From: Bacteroidales bacterium
GTDB lineage: Bacteria > Bacteroidota > Bacteroidia > Bacteroidales > UBA10428
Assembly: GCA_016926235.1 (NCBI GenBank)
Contig: JAFGOZ010000408.1
Coordinates: 1-34,515 of the forward strand
Reading direction: 5' to 3'
DNA length: 34,515 nucleotides
Part shown: positions 9,004-16,149 of the stretch, one piece after another
Position numbering within the stretch: the stretch's first letter is position 1
How the letters are laid out: the number at the start of each line of letters is the position of its first letter
Program-made: the position numbers and the translations under genes
The notes under the pieces: model-generated
What the model was told of the DNA's origin: nothing
The model's database searches: none
Seen by the model: the letters and a program-made list of their open reading frames with translations, nothing else

Positions 9004-9390
9004 CTATTTGATGATTTCAAGTTTATTGTCAGGTAATATTCTGCGATAATAACAAGATGTGTAAGGCAATCCATCTTCTTTTTTGGCATGGCAGGCACCT
9101 TTCCCTTCCGGAGTAACCAAATATATTAATGAATTCTGCTCGCAGTTTATACGAATTTCTTCTACTTTAAGCAAATCACCGGAAGTAAGGCCCTTTTTCC
9201 ATAATTCATTTCTACTTCTGCTCCAATAGGTAGCATAACCACTTCTGCGTGTTTCCTCAAAGGCATCCCTATTTGCAAAAGCCAGAATTAGTACATCTTT
9301 TGTTTTTGCATCCTGTGTTACAACTGGTATTAAGTTCTGACCATCACTCCCAAAATCCAGCATTAAATCATTTGTATACTCCTTACTCAT
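9004..9390 (-). CDS. hisI: Phosphoribosyl-AMP cyclohydrolase (HisI subfamily variant)
   Basis: 128 residues from the ATG at 9390; two extra residues upstream would need a TTG. It opens the adenine ring of phosphoribosyl-AMP, step 3 of histidine synthesis. Seen: VLILAFANRDAFEETRRSG, YWSRSRNELWKKGLTSGD, and the Cys ligands in INCEQNS, GACHAKKE and SCYYRR. Compared with the textbook enzyme, the metal-binding DCDxD motif reads NCEQN, and there is a longer loop between the last two Cys (GACHAKKEDGLPYTSCYYRR). I recall this as a known HisI subtype. It is not fused to HisE. Upstream gene of the pair with the HisG-like protein, 68 bases away. Confidence 0.9.
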   Translation of the reverse strand: MSKEYTNDLMLDFGSDGQNLIPVVTQDAKTKDVLILAFANRDAFEETRRSGYATYWSRSRNELWKKGLTSGDLLKVEEIRINCEQNSLIYLVTPEGKGACHAKKEDGLPYTSCYYRRILPDNKLEIIK

Positions 9391-9411
9391 AATCAAATTT
9401 TAAAAACGCGA

Positions 9412-9419
9412 CAAAGATA
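9412..9419 (-). promoter_or_regulatory. Candidate -7 promoter box of hisI
   Basis: The minus strand reads TATCTTTG, an exact match to the Bacteroidota -7 pattern TAnnTTTG, 21 bases before the hisI ATG. No clear -33 TTTG is seen. Confidence 0.45.
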
Positions 9420-9597
9420 TATAAATATGCGGGAATTTTTATGCTTCTAACTATTAGCATTTGGCTATAATTGTTTTTTGCTAATGTGTATTACTCCTTC
9501 ATCGCTTCAATTTGGTTTTACTAAAAGCCAATGGCTAAAGGCTAATACCAGGAAAAAGTCAAAAAACAAGTTATTAATAAAAAATAATTAAAATAAA

Positions 9598-9629
9598 TTT
9601 GATTATTTCGGTAAAAAGTGCGTAATTTG
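9598..9629 (+). promoter_or_regulatory. Candidate promoter of the rpmB operon
   Basis: TTTG at 9598-9601 and TAATTTG at 9623-9629 are separated by 21 bases, close to the Bacteroidota sigma-A pattern TTTG-N19-TAnnTTTG. The rpmB start follows 39 bases later. Confidence 0.5.
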
Positions 9630-9668
9630 CGACCTGTTTTACAAAAGCATAAAAAACTAAGAAGAAAG

Positions 9669-9911
9669 ATGTCACGTGTTTGTCAAATAACTGGAAAAAA
9701 GATGTTGGTGGGTAACAACGTTTCTCACTCGAAGCGTCGCACGAAAAGAGTATTTCTTCCAAACCTTTTTGAAAAGAGGTTTTTCCTGGAAGAAGAAAAC
9801 AGATGGATAAAACTAAAGGTTTCAGCAGCAGGGATGCGCTTGATCAATAAAAAAGGATTAAAGAAAGCTTTAGAAGAAGCCCAGAAAGAAGGATATATTT
9901 GTAAATATTAA
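9669..9911 (+). CDS. rpmB: 50S ribosomal protein L28 (bL28)
   Basis: 80 residues, the standard size. The ATG at 9669 gives [20 protein letters not shown], the family's conserved N-terminus; the frame's 17 extra upstream residues (from 9618) lie in the promoter and leader. [16 protein letters not shown] and the Lys-rich C-terminus are typical. It heads a three-gene ribosomal cluster with rpmG 11 bases downstream, the common Bacteroidota arrangement. Preceded by AGAAGAAAG, which is not a strong Shine-Dalgarno. Confidence 0.98.
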   Translation: MSRVCQITGKKMLVGNNVSHSKRRTKRVFLPNLFEKRFFLEEENRWIKLKVSAAGMRLINKKGLKKALEEAQKEGYICKY

Positions 9912-9922
9912 AACCATATACC

Positions 9923-10105
9923 ATGGCAAAAAAAGGGAATAGGGTACAGGTTATTTTAGAATGTACTGAGCATAAAGAAAGTGGGATGCCGGGAACTTCA
10001 AGGTATATTACAACAAAAAACAGGAAAAATACTCCTGACCGCCTTGAACTGAAAAAATACAATCCCATATTGAAAAAGGTAACCACTCATAGAGAAATTA
10101 AATAA
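9923..10105 (+). CDS. rpmG: 50S ribosomal protein L33 (bL33), zinc-free form
   Basis: 60 residues: [20 protein letters not shown] then [23 protein letters not shown], diagnostic for bL33. The two CxxC pairs of zinc-binding L33 are absent (one Cys only), so this is the zinc-independent version. It lies 11 bases after rpmB and 12 bases before the DUF4295 gene; all three should share one mRNA. Confidence 0.98.
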   Translation: MAKKGNRVQVILECTEHKESGMPGTSRYITTKNRKNTPDRLELKKYNPILKKVTTHREIK

Positions 10106-10117
10106 AACGTTTGAATT

Positions 10118-10273
10118 ATGGCAAAGAAAGTAGTAGCAACACTGAAGACCGGAGCTGGTAAAACAGTTACAAAATGCATTAAGATGGTGAAATCAAAAAA
10201 CTCGAATGCATATGAATTCAGAGAAGAAGTAATTCCTAACGAAATGGTAAAAGATTTTTTTGCTGACAAATAG
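10118..10273 (+). CDS. DUF4295 family small basic protein, ribosome-linked
   Basis: 51 residues, very basic: MAKKVVATLKTGAGKTVTKC at the start, EEVIPNEMVKDFFADK at the end. The length, sequence and position right after rpmG match DUF4295, a family essentially confined to Bacteroidota. From memory, a Bacteroidota-specific large-subunit protein named bL38 was found in the Flavobacterium johnsoniae ribosome and may be this family; I cannot confirm it here. Co-transcribed with rpmB-rpmG and followed by a strong terminator. Confidence 0.9.
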   Translation: MAKKVVATLKTGAGKTVTKCIKMVKSKNSNAYEFREEVIPNEMVKDFFADK

Positions 10274-10299
10274 GTCAACGGAGCATAAAAAAATGATTT

Positions 10300-10334
10300 T
10301 AAAAAGCTTTCTTGCCTTAAGAAAGCTTTTTTTT
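10300..10334 (+). terminator. Terminator after the ribosomal cluster
   Basis: AAAAGCTTTCT and AGAAAGCTTTT pair around a short loop and run into eight T. It lies 27 bases after the DUF4295 stop and 20 bases before ftsY. It probably limits, rather than abolishes, read-through into ftsY, because no clear separate ftsY promoter is visible. Confidence 0.85.
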
Positions 10335-10354
10335 CAATATTAAATTAAATACCT

Positions 10355-11296
10355 ATGGGACTTTTCTCAAGAGAGAAAAAAGAGACACTTAACAAAGGTC
10401 TGGAAAAAACAAAAGAAAGTGTACTAAAAAAAATTTCCAGGGCTGTTGTTGGTAAATCTAAAGTTGATGATGAAGTACTAGACAATCTGGAAGAAGTTTT
10501 GCTAACATCAGACGTGGGGGTCAATACCACACTGCGAATCATTGAACGAATCGAAAAGAGAGTATCCCAAGATAAATATGTAAACACCGAAGAACTCAAT
10601 CATATCCTTAAAGATGAGATCGTTGGACTCCTTGCAGAAAACAATACCGAAACCATTGAAGATTTTTCCTTTATTTCACAAAAGAAGCCTTATGTAATAA
10701 TGGTTGTTGGTGTAAATGGAGTTGGAAAAACAACGACAATAGGAAAACTGGCTCATCAATTTAAATCTGCAGGTAAAAAAGTATATCTCGGCGCTGCTGA
10801 TACATTCAGGGCTGCAGCCGTTGACCAGCTAACTATTTGGGCTGAAAGAGTAGGGGTGCAAATTGTAAAACAAGGCATGGGATCTGATCCTGCCTCAGTT
10901 GCATACGACACATTAACTTCTGCTGTTAAAAATGATGCTGACGTAATTATTGTAGATACTGCAGGACGATTACACAATAAAGTAAACCTAATGAATGAGT
11001 TGAGCAAAATCAAAAGAGTTATGCAAAAAGTGATCCCTGATGCTCCTCATGAAATACTCCTTATCCTTGACGGTTCAACGGGTCAAAATGCATTTGAACA
11101 GGCCAAAGAGTTTACTAAAGCCACAGAAGTAAATGCACTTGCGCTAACAAAACTGGATGGTACCGCAAAAGGCGGAGTGGTAATAGGTATTTCAGACCAA
11201 TTCAAGATACCTGTTAAATACATTGGCATAGGTGAAAAAATGGAAGACCTGCAATTATTTAACAAAACAGAATTTGTTGATTCGCTGTTCAACTAA
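10355..11296 (+). CDS. ftsY: Signal recognition particle receptor FtsY
   Basis: 313 residues, an SRP-type GTPase that docks ribosome-SRP complexes at the membrane for co-translational insertion. Seen: the N domain at 1 to about 100; P-loop GVNGVGKTT (119-127); DTFRAAAVDQL (149-159); DTAGR (201-205); TKLDGTAKGG (265-274); and the closing YIGIGEKMEDLQLF. The long acidic A domain of E. coli FtsY is missing and only a short Lys/Glu-rich start remains, as is usual in Bacteroidota. rimO begins 18 bases after its stop. Confidence 0.98.
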   Translation: MGLFSREKKETLNKGLEKTKESVLKKISRAVVGKSKVDDEVLDNLEEVLLTSDVGVNTTLRIIERIEKRVSQDKYVNTEELNHILKDEIVGLLAENNTETIEDFSFISQKKPYVIMVVGVNGVGKTTTIGKLAHQFKSAGKKVYLGAADTFRAAAVDQLTIWAERVGVQIVKQGMGSDPASVAYDTLTSAVKNDADVIIVDTAGRLHNKVNLMNELSKIKRVMQKVIPDAPHEILLILDGSTGQNAFEQAKEFTKATEVNALALTKLDGTAKGGVVIGISDQFKIPVKYIGIGEKMEDLQLFNKTEFVDSLFN

Positions 11297-11314
11297 TTAT
11301 CCTATAAAGATTAC

Positions 11315-12619
11315 ATGGGTAATTCATTCGAAAAATCCGTAAGCATAATCACCCTTGGGTGCTCTAAAAACACTGTGGACAGCGAGTATATAGCAAGACA
11401 ATTAGAAGTTAATGGGTATGAAGTATACAATGATCCTGAAAATATTACTTCCACGATTGTTATAGTAAATACCTGTGGTTTTATAAACGATGCAAAAGAG
11501 GAGTCCGTAAACACCATTTTAGAATTAATACAGTTTAAGAAAAAAGGATTCATTGAAATACTCATTGTAATGGGCTGTTTATCTCAGCGTTACAGGGAAG
11601 AACTAAAAGAAGAAATGCCTGAAGTAGACTACTTCTTTGGTGTATTTGAATTACCAGCTATTATTGAGGCAATAAAAGGTAAGTATAACAAGGAACTTAA
11701 AAACTCCCGTAAAATCTCCACACCTTCTCATTATGCTTTTCTGAAAATATCAGAAGGATGTGACCGTACCTGCTCCTTTTGTGCAATTCCTCTTATTAAG
11801 GGCAAACATATTTCCAAATCTATCGAAGATCTGAGTGAAGAAACACTTCATCTTACCAAATCAGGAGTAAAAGAAATAATGCTTATTGCACAAGATCTCA
11901 CCTACTATGGTATTGATGCAACGCGTCGTCAACAACTGCCTAACCTGATAAAAAAACTTACTGAAATAGAGGAGCTTCAATGGCTTCGTATGCATTATAT
12001 CTATCCCCTTAGTTTCCCTCTTGACATTCTAAGGTTGATGAAGAGCAATGAAAAAATTTGTAAATACCTTGACATTCCATTTCAGCATATAAATGATAAA
12101 ATATTGAAAGACATGCGCAGGGCTATAAACAAGCAGCAAAGCATGAAATTGATAGAAACCATACGTAAGGAAGTTCCGGATGCCGCCTTGCGCACTACAT
12201 TAATGGTAGGCTTCCCCGGTGAAGGAGAAAAGGAATATAACGAATTAGTCGATTTTGTAAGGGAAGTAAAATTCGACAGGCTGGGTGTATTCACTTATTC
12301 AGAAGAAGAAGGCACCAGTGCCGCAAGAAACACCAGGGATAATATACCTGAAAAAGTAAAGCAGCAAAGGATGGAAGAAATCATGGCCATTCAACAAGAG
12401 ATTTCGCTTGAGCATAATAAAAATAAAATTGGTAAGGCTTATAAAACCATTATCGATCGACTTGAAGGTGAATACTATGTCGGGCGTACCGAACTTGACT
12501 CCCCAGAAGTGGATAACGAGGTTCTTATTCAATCGGAAACAGACCTTACCATTGGCGACTTCTACAATATTGAGATAACCGATGCCGGGGAGTATGATAT
12601 TTTAGGGCAATTAGTGTGA
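11315..12619 (+). CDS. rimO: Ribosomal protein S12 methylthiotransferase RimO
   Basis: 434 residues, a radical-SAM methylthiotransferase modifying the conserved Asp of ribosomal protein S12. Three modules are visible. The N-terminal MTTase domain carries the auxiliary-cluster cysteines C16 (LGCSKNTVDSE), C54 (NTCGFI) and C88 (GCLSQRY). The radical-SAM core has C149/C153/C156 in SEGCDRTCSFCAIP. A TRAM domain occupies about the last 65 residues. LGCSKNTVDSE separates RimO from MiaB. Last gene of the ftsY-rimO unit. No clear terminator follows; the accessory island begins directly after it. Confidence 0.97.
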   Translation: MGNSFEKSVSIITLGCSKNTVDSEYIARQLEVNGYEVYNDPENITSTIVIVNTCGFINDAKEESVNTILELIQFKKKGFIEILIVMGCLSQRYREELKEEMPEVDYFFGVFELPAIIEAIKGKYNKELKNSRKISTPSHYAFLKISEGCDRTCSFCAIPLIKGKHISKSIEDLSEETLHLTKSGVKEIMLIAQDLTYYGIDATRRQQLPNLIKKLTEIEELQWLRMHYIYPLSFPLDILRLMKSNEKICKYLDIPFQHINDKILKDMRRAINKQQSMKLIETIRKEVPDAALRTTLMVGFPGEGEKEYNELVDFVREVKFDRLGVFTYSEEEGTSAARNTRDNIPEKVKQQRMEEIMAIQQEISLEHNKNKIGKAYKTIIDRLEGEYYVGRTELDSPEVDNEVLIQSETDLTIGDFYNIEITDAGEYDILGQLV

Positions 12620-12690
12620 ATTAGATTTGAGCTGTTGGCTGTTGGCCATTAGCATATCCCTGCTAAAAATTATTCGGAGGTGCTTATAAA

Positions 12691-12824
12691 ACTAGTGTCA
12701 TGTCAGGTATGAACTTGCTATAAATTCATCCGATGACTCTGAGGTCAACTGCAAAAATAAAGAAATAACTAAAAAGTCATCGGATGAATAATAGGTAACA
12801 TTTTAGTATTGACATGACACTAGT
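12691..12824. mobile_element. MITE-like element with nested perfect inverted repeats (134 bp)
   Basis: The ends are a perfect 15-bp inverted repeat: ACTAGTGTCATGTCA (12691-12705) and TGACATGACACTAGT (12810-12824). Inside is a second perfect 15-bp inverted repeat: ATTCATCCGATGACT (12724-12738) and AGTCATCGGATGAAT (12775-12789). There is no ORF. The outermost ACTAGT is itself a palindrome, so it could be a duplicated 6-bp target, with GTCATGTCA as the true end. Non-autonomous transposon or IS remnant inferred; no transposase in the window. Confidence 0.7.
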
Positions 12825-12846
12825 CTTCTTTACTTTTTTTTATTCT

Positions 12847-12931
12847 GAATATCGAACAAGGATTTAAGAGCCGATCCGTCAGCTGACGAAGAGCTCACCG
12901 AAGGTAATTTCGAAGCAGTTGGAAATTGACA
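12847..12931 (+). repeat. Left copy of a dispersed direct repeat
   Basis: Nearly identical to 15975-16060 in the same orientation. The first 63 or so bases differ at only five positions (one a gap); the last 20 or so diverge before the copies rejoin at AATTGACA. Both contain the 10-bp palindrome GTCAGCTGAC and GAGCTCACCG. It begins 22 bases after the MITE-like element. Confidence 0.8.
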
Positions 12932-13086
12932 GGTCAGGAAGGGCATTATGGCCTGTGCATATTGTCTGAAGCATTATGTTTATGTTTTATTTATGAAGGA
13001 ATTATAGCCTGCAGCCTAACCTCCAATAATTTGTCTCACCTTATGTAAAATTTTAAAAAACCAATCTGTTTTTTTTCAAATAATAC

Positions 13087-13094
13087 TATTTTTG
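13087..13094 (+). promoter_or_regulatory. Candidate -7 box upstream of the 415-residue gene
   Basis: TATTTTTG matches TAnnTTTG exactly, 37 bases before the ATG at 13132. The -33 region is only T-rich, without a clear TTTG. Confidence 0.35.
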
Positions 13095-13131
13095 TTAGCA
13101 ATACGTTATTTATAACCGAAAAAGTAAACTT

Positions 13132-14379
13132 ATGGGAAAGCGAATTAAGAAAAAAAGGCAGCTTCCAAAAAATATGAAAGTACAAGAAGCTGAACAACGC
13201 ACCAGGTTTTTCAAAAATATTCACAGGTTGTTAAAACTATATGGTTGCGAAGATTTGTTCCATCAATTTGATGAAACCGAGAAGGACTTTTTATTTAAAG
13301 CCCGTTTACAATATCCTAAACTTAAACCTGCTCCAGGGCATCATGTAAGTGTAAAACTGTTACGGGCAATGAAAGATACTTTATATTATCAGTTTAATGA
13401 AACAAAAGTTGATGTAAAACCTAATGGGGCGTCTATATCTTTAATGGAATATTATACCTTACAGTGTTCATTATATGTATTATATTATTGGCTTAAAGAA
13501 AAGGAAGAACCCGAAAAATATAAAAAGGCTGATATTTTGAGTGAATATATTGATTTTGAAGAACTGGCTGAGAGAGCTGATAAAAAAGGCTCTTATAAAA
13601 CTTTTGTCGTGATATTGGTTTTTAGTGAATTTGAAGATCATTTATATTGGGTAAATGTAAAATATGATTCCTGCCCATCTGACAAAATTGTTCATTGCTT
13701 ATCTCTTGAAGTACATGCCACAAAACCTGAGGTCATTTCATATACAATTGATGGGAATAAACGCCCCCTGTACCGCGTTGGATGGGCATATTCAAACGAG
13801 GGTGTGTACTGGTCTTCAATTAAGCCTGATGTTTTGCAGATGAAAGGTCATTGTTCAGAAATACCTCTTCCAGTGTATATACAAGCACATGCAATACGCC
13901 GTTTGGAAGAGAGAATAGATTGCCTTTGTTCACCATTCCTTCAATTTCAATTATATGATTCGCTTAAAAATCCTGTTTTTATAAATTTTGAAGGACGCAT
14001 GCTTATTGAGTATCAAATAAATGATATTAAATATGGCTACCTTCTGGTTGAATATTTTGAAGGTTTTGTATTGGTAAAGACATTTTTGTTTTTAACCAAC
14101 AATGGCACGCCAGAAGGGAGGAAGTTACATGAAATAAGCGGGTTAAATAAGCTGGATAAGCAATATTGGGCTATTGATAAACTAAGTACTTTTTTCACCC
14201 CTGATTTTGTAAATAATGAAAACCTAAAAGCCCTTTTTGCTGAAGCAGGATGCGAAAAGTTGTTTGAGCCCCTGAATATTAATTTTGAGCTAAAAGAATC
14301 AGCAGGTGTGGCTGATAAAATATTGCAGTTTATTGAAAAGGCAAAGATAAACCATCCCTGCCAGGAAGTGGAAGGATAG
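13132..14379 (+). CDS. Unrecognised 415-residue protein in the rimO-cinA island
   Basis: I do not recognise this protein. Seen: a very basic N-terminus (MGKRIKKKRQLPKNMK); a helical stretch to about residue 135; then a mixed alpha/beta region with several aromatic-rich strands. At about 255-265 is AHAIRRLEERID, resembling the S/A-H-A-x-x-R-x-x-E-R helix seen in small RelE/BrnT-like and DUF4258 proteins. That is suggestive only, because the rest does not look like those families. There is no signal peptide or membrane helix, so probably cytosolic. The codons are AT-rich like the housekeeping genes, unlike the next gene. It lies between the left and right repeat clusters and 269 bases before the second orphan gene. 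The long intact frame argues that it is real and expressed. Confidence 0.75.
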   Translation: MGKRIKKKRQLPKNMKVQEAEQRTRFFKNIHRLLKLYGCEDLFHQFDETEKDFLFKARLQYPKLKPAPGHHVSVKLLRAMKDTLYYQFNETKVDVKPNGASISLMEYYTLQCSLYVLYYWLKEKEEPEKYKKADILSEYIDFEELAERADKKGSYKTFVVILVFSEFEDHLYWVNVKYDSCPSDKIVHCLSLEVHATKPEVISYTIDGNKRPLYRVGWAYSNEGVYWSSIKPDVLQMKGHCSEIPLPVYIQAHAIRRLEERIDCLCSPFLQFQLYDSLKNPVFINFEGRMLIEYQINDIKYGYLLVEYFEGFVLVKTFLFLTNNGTPEGRKLHEISGLNKLDKQYWAIDKLSTFFTPDFVNNENLKALFAEAGCEKLFEPLNINFELKESAGVADKILQFIEKAKINHPCQEVEG

Positions 14380-14593
14380 GTTTGTTTCCGTGCATAGTCT
14401 TATGAAAAATCACCCAAAACGTACTACCAGCCCCGTTTATTGTCCCTATTTTTTATTAACAAATTAATACAGTAAGTAAATAATTCATTTTAAAATAATT
14501 ATCTATTTTAACAGGTATTATTTTGTTGAAAAATAGCAGCCAGCTAACAATACAAGGTTGCACTGAAATATTTTTCGCATTAACATTACACCC

Positions 14594-14603
14594 GTCCTGC
14601 CGG
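14594..14603 (+). repeat. 10-bp inverted repeat upstream of the 223-residue gene
   Basis: GTCCTGCCGG here is the exact reverse complement of CCGGCAGGAC at 15351-15360. The two sites bracket the 223-residue gene, 45 bases before its start and 30 bases after its stop. It could mark the ends of a small gene cassette, or be chance. Confidence 0.3.
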
Positions 14604-14648
14604 GATAAATAATATAACACGAATGTTAAATTTAATAATTAAAGTAAA

Positions 14649-15320
14649 ATGGCTAGATTACTAAACTCAAACGATTCGGCAAGCCGTTGTTTAAACAGTG
14701 TAAGAAGACATCAACGCTTAACGAGACAAGTAGTAAATGATGACGGGCTCATCAATCAAGTGCAAACAGAGTACAACACCTTAATTGAAAAGGTACAACT
14801 TGCAGACGAAATGGAGATAGTGCGTGAAAATGCATATGACGACCTCCTGCTATCTGACCGTAACCTGGACGATACCCTGCGTACGGTATTTGAAAAATGT
14901 AAGCAGTACGACCGCTACCATGTAAGCGAACGGGTATTGATTTCCATCTTTCCCGAGGAAACTTTTGGGGACATAATACGCTTGCCCTATGCCAAGGAAG
15001 TGCTGGAAGTGGAAAAAACAGCTGTGCGCATTGAAAGCCTTGGCGCTAACCATGCCTTAGCAGGCCTTGCAAAAGAAATACGTTCAAAGGCCAAAATATG
15101 CAAGAGCGCCATCATGGCAGTAGACAATGCCATACGGGAAAAAAAGATGGCCGAGGCCGATGTGGAAATTGCCAAGGAAGCACTTATACGCAAGTATGAG
15201 GGCAATTACCTGGATGCCCGCAAGAAATATGGGCGTACCACGGCTGACAAGCTCTTTCCCCGTTATTATACAAACAAAAGTATACAGGAAATTGAAGAGA
15301 ATACAGTGGACGCAGCATAA
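14649..15320 (+). CDS. Unrecognised helical 223-residue protein
   Basis: No family recognised. The sequence appears almost wholly alpha-helical and charged, with long runs that could form coiled coils (residues about 40-70 and 120-205). There is no Cys cluster, signal peptide or membrane segment. The start MARLLNSNDSASRCLNSVRRHQRL is basic. The coding DNA is visibly richer in G and C than the preceding gene, with a different codon style (GCC, CTG, CGC), which suggests a separate origin. Bracketed by a 10-bp inverted repeat, and followed by a very strong terminator and a tandem repeat array. It could be structural or a partner-binding protein; no enzymatic motif is visible. Confidence 0.75.
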   Translation: MARLLNSNDSASRCLNSVRRHQRLTRQVVNDDGLINQVQTEYNTLIEKVQLADEMEIVRENAYDDLLLSDRNLDDTLRTVFEKCKQYDRYHVSERVLISIFPEETFGDIIRLPYAKEVLEVEKTAVRIESLGANHALAGLAKEIRSKAKICKSAIMAVDNAIREKKMAEADVEIAKEALIRKYEGNYLDARKKYGRTTADKLFPRYYTNKSIQEIEENTVDAA

Positions 15321-15350
15321 CCTGCATACAAAAAACCCAACAAACATCAT

Positions 15351-15360
15351 CCGGCAGGAC
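15351..15360 (-). repeat. Downstream half of the 10-bp inverted repeat around the 223-residue gene
   Basis: CCGGCAGGAC, the reverse complement of 14594-14603. See that entry. Confidence 0.3.
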
Positions 15361-15373
15361 TAATGATGGGGTG

Positions 15374-15406
15374 AAAGCCGGCCAATAAACTATTTGGCCG
15401 GCTTTT
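15374..15406 (+). terminator. Strong terminator of the 223-residue gene
   Basis: AAAGCCGGCCAA (15374-15385) pairs perfectly over 12 bp with TTGGCCGGCTTT (15394-15405) around an 8-base loop, ending in a short T-run. It lies 54 bases after the stop and directly abuts the tandem repeat array. Confidence 0.85.
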
Positions 15407-15658
15407 CATTGATAAAAAGCGCTCCATAAAAAATATGGACCCCTACTCACCGGTGAAAAGCACCCGATAAAGTAGTATGAAACCCTTTTCACCAATGAAA
15501 AGCACCCAGGAAAATTGTGTGGGCCCCTTTTCACCAATGAAAAGTACTCCAGAAAATTGTGTGGCCCCTTTACACCGATAAAAAGCACTCAGGAAAATGG
15601 GATGGACCCTTTTGCACCGATGAAAAGTATATCAGACAGTTTTATGGACCACTTTTTA
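15407..15658. repeat. Six-unit tandem repeat, about 42 bp per unit
   Basis: Units start at 15407, 15448, 15490, 15532, 15573 and 15615, with lengths 41, 42, 42, 41, 42 and 44. The consensus begins CACCRATGAAAAGCACYCAG and ends near TGGACCCCTTTT. Across each junction, CTTTTCA pairs with TGAAAAG around CCAA or a similar loop, so an RNA or single-stranded copy would form a row of evenly spaced 7-bp hairpins. The 41-base units break any single reading frame. There are no unique spacers, so it is not CRISPR. Confidence 0.8.
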
Positions 15659-15736
15659 CGCATGAAACATGCGATTTTTTTTTTTAAAGAAGTGCCATAC
15701 AAAACAATAACCTCAAACCTCACCATTAGCGCACTC

Positions 15737-15889
15737 GAGGCTGTCTAAAAAGGTAAATTTTACGCATAGTAGGTCGCTAATTTGAAAAACGCAAAATGCG
15801 CAAAGTGCAATATAACAGCAATTTAAACTTTGTGTCTTTTGCGAAAATCTTAGCATTCTTTGCGTGAAGCCTTCATTTTAGACAGCCTC
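15737..15889. mobile_element. MITE-like element with IS-type ends (153 bp)
   Basis: A perfect 14-bp terminal inverted repeat: GAGGCTGTCTAAAA (15737-15750) and TTTTAGACAGCCTC (15876-15889). The end sequence resembles the GAGGCTGTC-type termini that I recall from several Bacteroidota insertion sequences. The interior has no ORF but carries internally complementary text (ACGCAAAATGCGCAAAG near the left, TTCTTTGCGTG near the right). No clear target-site duplication is seen. Probably a non-autonomous derivative moved by a transposase elsewhere. Confidence 0.7.
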
Positions 15890-15974
15890 CCGGGGGGTGA
15901 GTAACGTATCACCAGGCCCCACAACCCGTCTACAAACAACAAAACTTTCGTCTTCCGTCTTCGGTCTCCTTTTA

Positions 15975-16060
15975 GAATATCCAACAAGGATTTAAGAACC
16001 GATCAGTCAGCTGACGGAGAGCTCACCGGAAGGTAATCTCCAGGTGGGCAGTAATTGACA
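15975..16060 (+). repeat. Right copy of the dispersed direct repeat
   Basis: Same orientation as 12847-12931 (see there). It lies 85 bases after the right MITE-like element and 89 bases before cinA, so the two copies bracket both orphan genes. Confidence 0.8.
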
Positions 16061-16149
16061 TAAAATCCATATTTCATAACCCTATTAGCTAAAAGCTAAT
16101 GGCTAATAGCTAATTTTTCCTACTTTTACATCTTTAAAAATTAAAACAC

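Noticed and set aside
15407..15658. CRISPR array
   Set aside because: The units are contiguous degenerate copies of one sequence with no unique spacers and no cas genes nearby.
15406..15748. Coding frames through the 42-bp tandem repeat on either strand
   Set aside because: Unit lengths of 41 and 44 break the frame, no convincing start signal exists, and the sequence abuts a terminator. The periodic peptides come from the DNA repeat.
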